Source: Plazaster borealis (taxonomy: Eukaryota > Echinodermata > Asteroidea > Forcipulatida > Labidiasteridae). Taken from it: 64,000 nt of DNA. The stretch spans positions 6,861,130 through 6,925,129 of the forward strand of contig CM037474.1 of NCBI GenBank assembly GCA_021014325.1, written 5' to 3'. Within the stretch, counting starts at the first letter, position 1. The number at the start of each line of letters is the position of its first letter. The position numbers and the translations under genes were made by a program. Under the pieces are notes generated by a model that saw nothing but the letters and a program-made list of their open reading frames with translations, had not been told where the DNA came from and did no database searches. Shown here piece after piece: positions 57,856 to 64,000 of the stretch.

Positions 57856-58010
57856 CGATGCGTACACGCCTCACAATGAATAATTAAATTATTTTGTAAG
57901 TTTCTCTCCTAATGAAATCATTTCTCTGGTTTCTCTATAAGTATGTCAGTGGTATGTTTTCGAAACCTGCCCCTTTATTATACCTAATTTGTGAATGGAA
58001 TAGCCCATAT

Positions 58011-59665
58011 ATAGAAGTTACGAGACAATAGTGAAAAACCCCATCACTGGTTTCAAACATACGATTTGGACCCGCAAGATCAAAACTTATATCCACCATG
58101 ACCATCTTCACACCATGTAAATTACATGTTTACGTAAATCTGTGACCATTCATACTTTCAATCTAATATAATGCTGCTTTGGCTGGTATTTTGTTTAGTT
58201 ATTGTCTCGTTACCATGTGAGGTCACTGGCCCCAAAAGTTCATCAAAAACTGACATATTTTTTACAATACCAAATTAAACAGGAGTACACAAATCAACCG
58301 TTTCTCTTTCATTTATTGAAATCCTGTCCAAATAATACATACTGAAATAATTACAATTCCTGTGCAATCCTACATTCTCTTTCTAAAAGTTCAAATGCAG
58401 ACACATTGAATACAACACCATTTGAATACAGGGCTAGATAAAACATTTCAAATAATGCTTGGAACTATTAAACAATGCTGAGTAACCATGAATACATTCA
58501 GAATCCATGGCTTCCCTACAACCTGGTGAACATGAATTGCCAAAGAAACACATAGTCACATGTAAATCTACATGCTTGTTTGTGAATGACAAGAAGTTGA
58601 TACAGAAAAGCTACATGTATCTGAATGGCAGTCATTGGGACTCTTCCTCTGGTGGCACCAGACTTTTGCTCAGACCTATGTATGTAAAGGATGGAAAATA
58701 AGCTAGTATGACTGGCAACACCTTAAGCGTGCTTCACGCAAAAGAGACGTGATTTTCTTATAATACAATTGGAAAACATTGCATACTAATTGTTTGCATC
58801 ACAATTTGCTTGACATATGCTTCCATGTGCAGGCATGACATAATTCCTACTTTAGTCTGATTTCCAATTTTTTTGTCCTTGGAAAAATCTGAAAAGTTGT
58901 GATATAAATAGCCCGAAAAGTCTAAACCCTAAACCATGTGTACATTTAGGTCAGCCCATAGAGCAAGGAACTGGTCAGCCATTGTACTTGATAAAATATT
59001 CTTACTTTTCATAAGGCATGTGATGAAATGGGCTTAACTAGGAACAAAAATCAAATAAGAAAAATATGATTAACAAAAGTCTTCCTTTTATAACATGAAT
59101 GCATTAAGGAACAAATATTGTCTTAAAGGAAACAATTATCAAACCACTGCTTTAACATCAAAACTATTCTTCTCAGGTCTTGATTCACATTGAATTCATA
59201 GTGCTCTATTCTGAAACCAAATTTGTCCCTATATGTACCAAATCATTGATAATGATTATTATCATGGTTTTGAATGACAGTGCAAATAATGTCTCTATAT
59301 CCAACCTGTGCTGTTTGCACCTAAAATATAGCACAAATATAAATCTGTGTTTTTGAATAGTTGGGTCAACTCACTGTCAAAGTATGAAGGATACTTTTCA
59401 ATTCACATCATCCCATTTAGCCGACCAGTGTCTACAAAATAAAGTTTGTAAATAACAACTGAGTTCTTTTTAACATTTAACCTCATTTAAATAAAGAAAG
59501 AACAAGTATGATACATTTCACAACTACTGTCATGTAGGAATGTCTAAAAAGTCTAAGCATGCAAACTGTACACATGTGTACATAAAGAAAGGAACATTCA
59601 TGTACTATACATCTTACATCTTAAATTGCTACCAAACCCTGGCTCAAATATTCACTAAAAACAAT
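58011..59665. other. unique AT-rich DNA, no gene seen
   Basis: Unusually free of repeats compared with the rest of the window. TTTATT near 58314 could be a minus-strand polyadenylation signal, which would fit a long 3' untranslated region, but no coding exon anchors it. A plus frame at 58507-58701 has no recognisable content. Confidence 0.4.
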
Positions 59666-59669
59666 CTTA

Positions 59670-60056
59670 TAGGGACACGTTGCCTTGGATTGGGCGATTT
59701 GGGCTATTAAAAGCGTTTTTTATGATTTCATAACAATCGCTTCTTATAGTTTAAAATGCTTTTTTTAAAGGGTTGGAAAGATGTTTTAAAAGTAAAATAT
59801 AATGATCCACACATTCACAAATTGCTTTGAAATTGTGTAAAATTCGTGAACTAACACGGTCCGTCATTTTTTAGAACTAAATGGTTGACTCCACAAGATG
59901 GCGGACCGTGTTAGTTCAAGAAGTAAAAGGAAAACCACACATATTTGTGTGGATCTTTATATTTTACTTTTAAAACATCTTTTCAACCATATAAATTCAT
60001 TTAACAACAAATTCTTGTTATAGCCCGAAGTGCCCAATCTAAGGCAACGTGTCCCT
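59670..60056. mobile_element. 387-bp MITE with TTA target duplication (PIF/Harbinger-like)
   Basis: AGGGACACGTTGCCTTGGAT then TGGGCGATTTGGGCTAT at the left is inverted at the right (ATAGCCCGAAGTGCCCAATC then TAAGGCAACGTGTCCCT). TTA flanks both sides. A second internal pair, GAACTAACACGGTCCG / CGGACCGTGTTAGTTC, near 59850 and 59902 makes the centre foldable. Confidence 0.78.
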
Positions 60057-60066
60057 TTAAATCAAT

Positions 60067-60417
60067 TAATTTTGCCCTTCACCTATATGAACATGTATAG
60101 ATCAGTTTGTATTTCATATACTGATTGTGGTACCTATTGCTTTTAAAACTGGCCTCTAGTCCCTGTGCAAGCTTGATGGCTTTAGAGGTGATTACAGCTA
60201 AGCCAACTGTTATGGCACTGATTACCACCAAAAATCTGCGCTTAAACCCCAAAGAATCCTGCGCTTTACAAGGCAATGTAGATGTCTGTGCAGAATTCTG
60301 TGGTACTTAAGTAGGTACTTGTGGATTTTTCTACATGACCAGACAACTCCGAAAGCACTGAGTAAACAGTACTTTTTAAACAAACATGTACAGTACAAAC
60401 TTAGATGAGGGGCAAAA
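60067..60417. mobile_element. degenerate MITE with TTTTGCCCTTCACC ends
   Basis: The left end TTTTGCCCTTCACCTATATG and the right end, on the opposite strand TTTTGCCCCTCATCTAAGTT, are inverted and match the ends of the 26583-26706 element. The interior includes a minus-strand open frame (60276-60079) with a hydrophobic stretch, FLVVISAITVGLAVITS. Confidence 0.5.
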
Positions 60418-61985
60418 GTAAAGTACATATTCTATATTTTGTAAAAACTGCATAATATGTTCATGTACATAGTTCAAACTGTGCGCCTGCACACAGATTC
60501 ATTTGACATTATTATAAAATTTTTTACAAAGGTACAGACAAGTTTTACAATCATCCTGTAATTCCTGTAATGCTAAAAGTGCAAGTCACTGACAAGCTCC
60601 GATATCAGGCTTGCATACCTTTAATGTGCCTTTTGTAAGGCACTTTGTCAGATTGTCAACAAATCTAAAGAAGAAAAAAATGCCTCAAAAAGATGAGCAT
60701 ATTCCACTCATATTAGACAATATCCAATGCTACAGGTTACTGTAAATAAAGGACAAATGCAAAGGATGACAGTATAAAGTGTGACTTTTGGGAATGGAAA
60801 TAAAATGCTATCACAATACAATGAAAGTGGAATTTGGCTGTAATGGTCTAATTAAGGATGTCAGTTAAGTTTAGACTTTCCACTGTCATTTTATTCAATA
60901 TAATTTGCACAATTCATTCTGTATGTGAAAAAAAAAACAAAGTAAAACAAGAATGACCCATGCATATCCAAACTTTAGCAGCAGTATTGTATCTAATTAA
61001 AAATTATCCCAGACCTACATACAAAGCCATTAGCACCATTAGCCTCTCGTATGTGTATGTCAGATACCAAAATATTTCAAAATTGAGATACAACGTTTGT
61101 GCACTGACAAGATAAGTTATGGATCCATAGGTCTAAGATCAAAATGATAAGTGTTTAAAAATGAAACAGACTGGTTGTGTAAAACATTGTGACCTTATCA
61201 GTGGCCTTATTTAAAATGATTTTAGTTTGGCAAGGAATAGTAACAAATTTATGAAAAGTAAACTTTTAAATCAAAAAAATCATATATTCATTAAAAATAA
61301 TCAAACCAAATTGTCACATTTTATACTATGGGAAATAACCTATTGAAAAATACAAACTAACAAGTTGTAGATCACTAAAGAGTATTCCTAGGGGGTGTGT
61401 GTGCAATGAATAGGTTACAGAGAAAGGTATTGTGTCACTGCAGAGGTGCAAGACTACACAATATTCAGTTTCTACATTTGGCGCTCCATATGGGGCATGG
61501 TGGTACCCCCTCTATTGCTATAATAGCACTGTAGTGTAGGACAGAGTCTTTCCTGGTCTATAAAATATATGTATGGCAGTTAAGGAAAATCTGTCAGAAG
61601 TCACCCTGTTTGTAGTCGTGGACCGATTTACATGAAAGTTGACATTTGCAACTCTCAAGAGGTATGCATTGTCAAATCAGCACTACAAAGTCTCGTGAAG
61701 AAAAGCAGACGAAACAAAGAGCCAACAAACTGATTTTTATCTACATGGATTTACATCATGTATAGAATCTGTATAGGGAATTTTCAAGCTAATCCACAGC
61801 ATACATGTACATGACATAGGACAGGACAAACTGAATGCTAGTTGCTCATTACAAAGTGGCAGGAGTGGAAGCGCATGTCCATAAAAACTAAGCTGCATAT
61901 AGACGATGTGACCTCTGACGTCACTCAAATACCATAACATAATGTGCATGCATGTCGCCGGGCAGAAATGTGTTGTCATTTTCTT
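60418..61985. other. unique AT-rich DNA, no gene seen
   Basis: No repeat family or coding exon recognised. A 92-codon minus frame at 61737-62015 has no domain features. Confidence 0.4.
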
Positions 61986-62004
61986 CATGATCATCTGTTG
62001 TTGC

Positions 62005-62567
62005 AGGCTTTCCATTGTCAGCCATCAATTTCAGAAGGTCTAAAGCTACACAAGAAAATCTACCTGCAAAGAAGCCAAGGATTCAAGAGCAGAGAGGTGG
62101 ATCCCTTATATCTGCAGCTGATTTTCAAGAGTTGAAGGAAATTTCTTCAGGTTCAGCTCTGTTTACACTGCACAAAAACAGTGTCAGTGAGGCGACAGAC
62201 ACTGCATCTGAAGATGAGACAAACCTATGCAAGGATGATCTTCCAGAACCCATCACACATCACTTTGATGCAAGTAGCAATCACTTGATAATCAGAGCTA
62301 GGGTGGTACAAGTTGCAAGGGAAATCAAGGCGGCAGACCATTCGCACAAACAATGACTGTGAGGGTTGGCACCTCCGCTCACTCACAAAGGCACGCAAGC
62401 CCAAGGTTCCATTATATCTACTCATCAAGGTTCTCCATGCAGAGGCATCATACGTTAAGGTACAAGTTAAACTTGTCTTAGAACAGAAACTCAAGAAGCA
62501 TCACGTTGGACTCGGAAAAGTGTTTGTATTTGGTTATTTGACAAACTATTTTTTTTTTAAACGATAG
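62005..62567 (+). pseudogene. transposase-derived fragment (MULE/FLYWCH-like C-terminal region)
   Basis: The plus frame ending at 62567 reads IRTNNDCEGWHLRSL followed by VPLYLLIKVLHAEASYVKVQ, the RTNN-x-x-EGWH signature found at the C-terminal end of MULE-type transposase proteins often paired with FLYWCH fingers (family knowledge). A preceding open frame (62015-62356) rich in Ser/Glu is in a different frame with no clear link. A remnant, not a functional gene. Confidence 0.5.
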
Positions 62568-63180
62568 ATGAATTATTTTTAGCGACATTTACAAAGTAAT
62601 TTGTAAGGAAATGCTTGAAACTGTGTGTTTGTAGTAGCAATTCACACATTCTGCAACACAGCGTAAACAATTTTGGAATGGACGCAATTTTGGTGGTGTA
62701 CTGTTTACGTTGTTATTGTCTGATTTATCGGCGCTTTGGAGATAATTAGGTGCATTTCGTGACTGTCAAATTACGTATTTTGTGTTAATAATGTAGAAAA
62801 GTATTAGAGTAAAGAACTACACGGATTATGACCATTACGTTTGTGTTGTTAGTGTTTATTTTGGTTACCGTGGGCACATCAAAAAATTGGGACACTTTTT
62901 TATATTTGTTTTATTTTATTATTATTAAATGAAGTGTGTATTTTTTAGTAGCGATGCTTGCTGGTTAATGCAGTATTTGTGAACCAGTACTTTTTAAGGG
63001 GGTGCAGAATTCAAGAAAGGTGACCTTATTAGGCAACTGAAAGTTACGATAATTACATGTATGTTGTCCAGATTTTCAAAAAACAACTTTTTCACCAAAA
63101 TAGAAAATCTGGGTAGGTATGGTGACGGTAAACAAGGAATCGATGTAGGGGCCTTATGAATTTTTTTATTTTTATAAAAT

Positions 63181-63470
63181 TGCAGGGAACAACACCAAGG
63201 TGCCGAAATGCAAGGAGAAAAAAGAAAAATGTCCCCACCAAGAAAAAAAAAACCACTAAGATGCCTGGATGCAAGGAGAAGAAGAAAAGAAATGCCCTCC
63301 CCTTCAAATTGAGAATTCGATGTGAACATCGCAATCTTGATGAAGGCCCCTCCACGAGCAAAGGCCCATCTACATGTAATTCACAGTATAAAACACAAAA
63401 TTGGAGAGATAAGCTGAAAGAGACACATCCAAATAAATACAAAGAAATGCAAAAAATTGCTGCCAAAACA
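63181..63470 (+). pseudogene. lysine-rich exon-like segment preceding piggyBac-like sequence
   Basis: After AAAATTGCAG (acceptor-like, 63176-63185) the frame reads TPRCRNARRKKKNVPTKKKK, then a Ser/Pro linker (NLDEGPSTSKGPSTC) and NWRDKLKETHPNKYKEMQKI, which resembles the K-x-x-P-x-KY-x-E motif of transposon-associated eukaryotic proteins. The frame changes at about 63457 to the piggyBac-like frame. Confidence 0.4.
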
Positions 63471-63873
63471 TGTACTGTTGTTCAATGGGGAAGTAGCAGC
63501 TATCGTATGGTGCGACAAGAGGCCAGTGTTTTTCGTCACGTCGGTTTATGTAGATGCTCCAGTTACGACAGTGCAAAGGTTTGATGCCACACAACATAAA
63601 AGAGTTCCAATCAACTGCCCCGAAGCTGTGAAGTCGTACAACATCCACATGGGGGGCACTGACTTGAACGACCAAATGACGAGGCTTCATAAGTGTCGCC
63701 GCCATTACAAATGGCCAAGAAGACTAATCATCAAATTCTTCATGCGGGCAGCATACAACAGCTATGTTCAGATGGACTATCAGAAGCCAAACAAAGCACC
63801 TAACCAGGTACAAGTTGAAGTACCGGTAAAGACAGAACACACAGGCAGTAACACAAAAGTGGGCAGGATGTAG
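63445..63873 (+). pseudogene. piggyBac-like transposase, C-terminal catalytic fragment
   Basis: The frame reads VLLFNGEVAAIVWCDKRPVF, then CPEAVKSYNIHMGGTDLNDQ and HKCRRHYKWPRRLIIKFFMR. These match the end of the piggyBac DDE domain (W-x-DKRPV-x-F and P-x-x-V-x-x-YN-x-x-MGG-x-D-x-x-DQ), which includes the position of the third catalytic Asp. The part with the first two catalytic aspartates is absent, and no Cys-rich zinc-binding tail is visible before the stop at 63873. It is 5'-truncated and inactive unless hidden exons exist. Confidence 0.7.
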
Positions 63874-63905
63874 GCAACACTGTTGATGAACATGTAGGCC
63901 TACCA

Positions 63906-64000
63906 GTAGACCTAAACATTGGTCTTCACTCTGACCATGAGGAAGCTGACACCAGGGTGTTCCTTGATCATTTGACCGACACTACCATGGCTCTGAACAA
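63906..64000 (+). pseudogene. fragment with HEEADTRV motif, running off the window
   Basis: In a third frame the last bases read VDLNIGLHSDHEEADTRVFL followed by DHLTDTTMALN. An SDHEEADTR-type motif is common in uncharacterised repeat-associated proteins of marine invertebrates (recollection, not checked). The continuation lies beyond the window. Confidence 0.4.

Larger units (their letters stand above)
51066..58010. repeat. segmental tandem duplication, copy B
   Basis: Second head-to-tail copy of 42838-51065. It is about 1.3 kb shorter because it lacks the palindrome, the hairpin MITE, the 47512 MITE and the exon-1 segment. It has its own replacements at 56222-56610 and about 56800-57470. 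Confidence 0.87.

Noticed and set aside
63092..63705. Minus-strand ORFs at 63.0-63.7 kb
   Set aside because: Opposite-strand shadows of the Lys-rich and piggyBac-like plus-strand frames.

Overview
The window is animal nuclear DNA: AT-rich, intron-containing, and crowded with short inverted-repeat transposons, LINE fragments and minisatellites. Single-exon rhodopsin-class receptors in a small cluster, together with the repeat styles, point to an echinoderm. A sea star is my best guess, but this is inference and no species marker is visible.

Layout. 0-14.2 kb holds no convincing host gene: transposon remnants, a LINE reverse-transcriptase scrap, and two arrays of a 130-bp satellite (6.2-7.3 and 8.5-9.5 kb). 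Each array is followed by a shared block of about 1.1 kb, and a partial block lies at 11.9-12.6 kb. 14.2-28.1 kb is a class A GPCR cluster: an intact single-exon receptor on the minus strand (15114-16073), a decayed fragment on the minus strand (about 23250-23470), and a plus-strand receptor from 24030. The plus-strand receptor's last 31 codons have been pushed 3 kb downstream (27975-28067) by an inverted-repeat insertion at 24908-27974. A CR1/L2-like LINE lies between them at 17.9-19.4 kb. 28.1-36.3 kb is repeat-rich intergenic DNA with a Tc1/mariner-type MITE at 33939-34695.

36.4-40.7 kb is a complete five-exon TMBIM4 / Lifeguard-4 gene (plus strand, 237 aa). Tail-to-tail with it, 43.5-50.1 kb, is a complete five-exon short-chain dehydrogenase of the sniffer / C-factor type (minus strand, 250 aa). 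The SDR segment is duplicated head to tail (copy A about 42.8-51.07 kb, copy B about 51.07-58.0 kb). Copy B keeps exons 2-5 but has lost exon 1. 58-62 kb is mostly unique AT-rich DNA with two MITEs, and 62-64 kb is a patchwork of transposase-derived fragments (MULE/FLYWCH-like, piggyBac-like) running off the end.

The recognisable host genes do not form one pathway: two are receptors, one is a Golgi/ER membrane survival factor, and one is a cytosolic NAD(P)H oxidoreductase. The strongest signals are the transposon-split receptor, the mosaic similarity of the two receptors, the satellite whose units carry an ETS-like dyad plus a DR5 nuclear-receptor motif, and the SDR duplication with its nested palindromic insertion.
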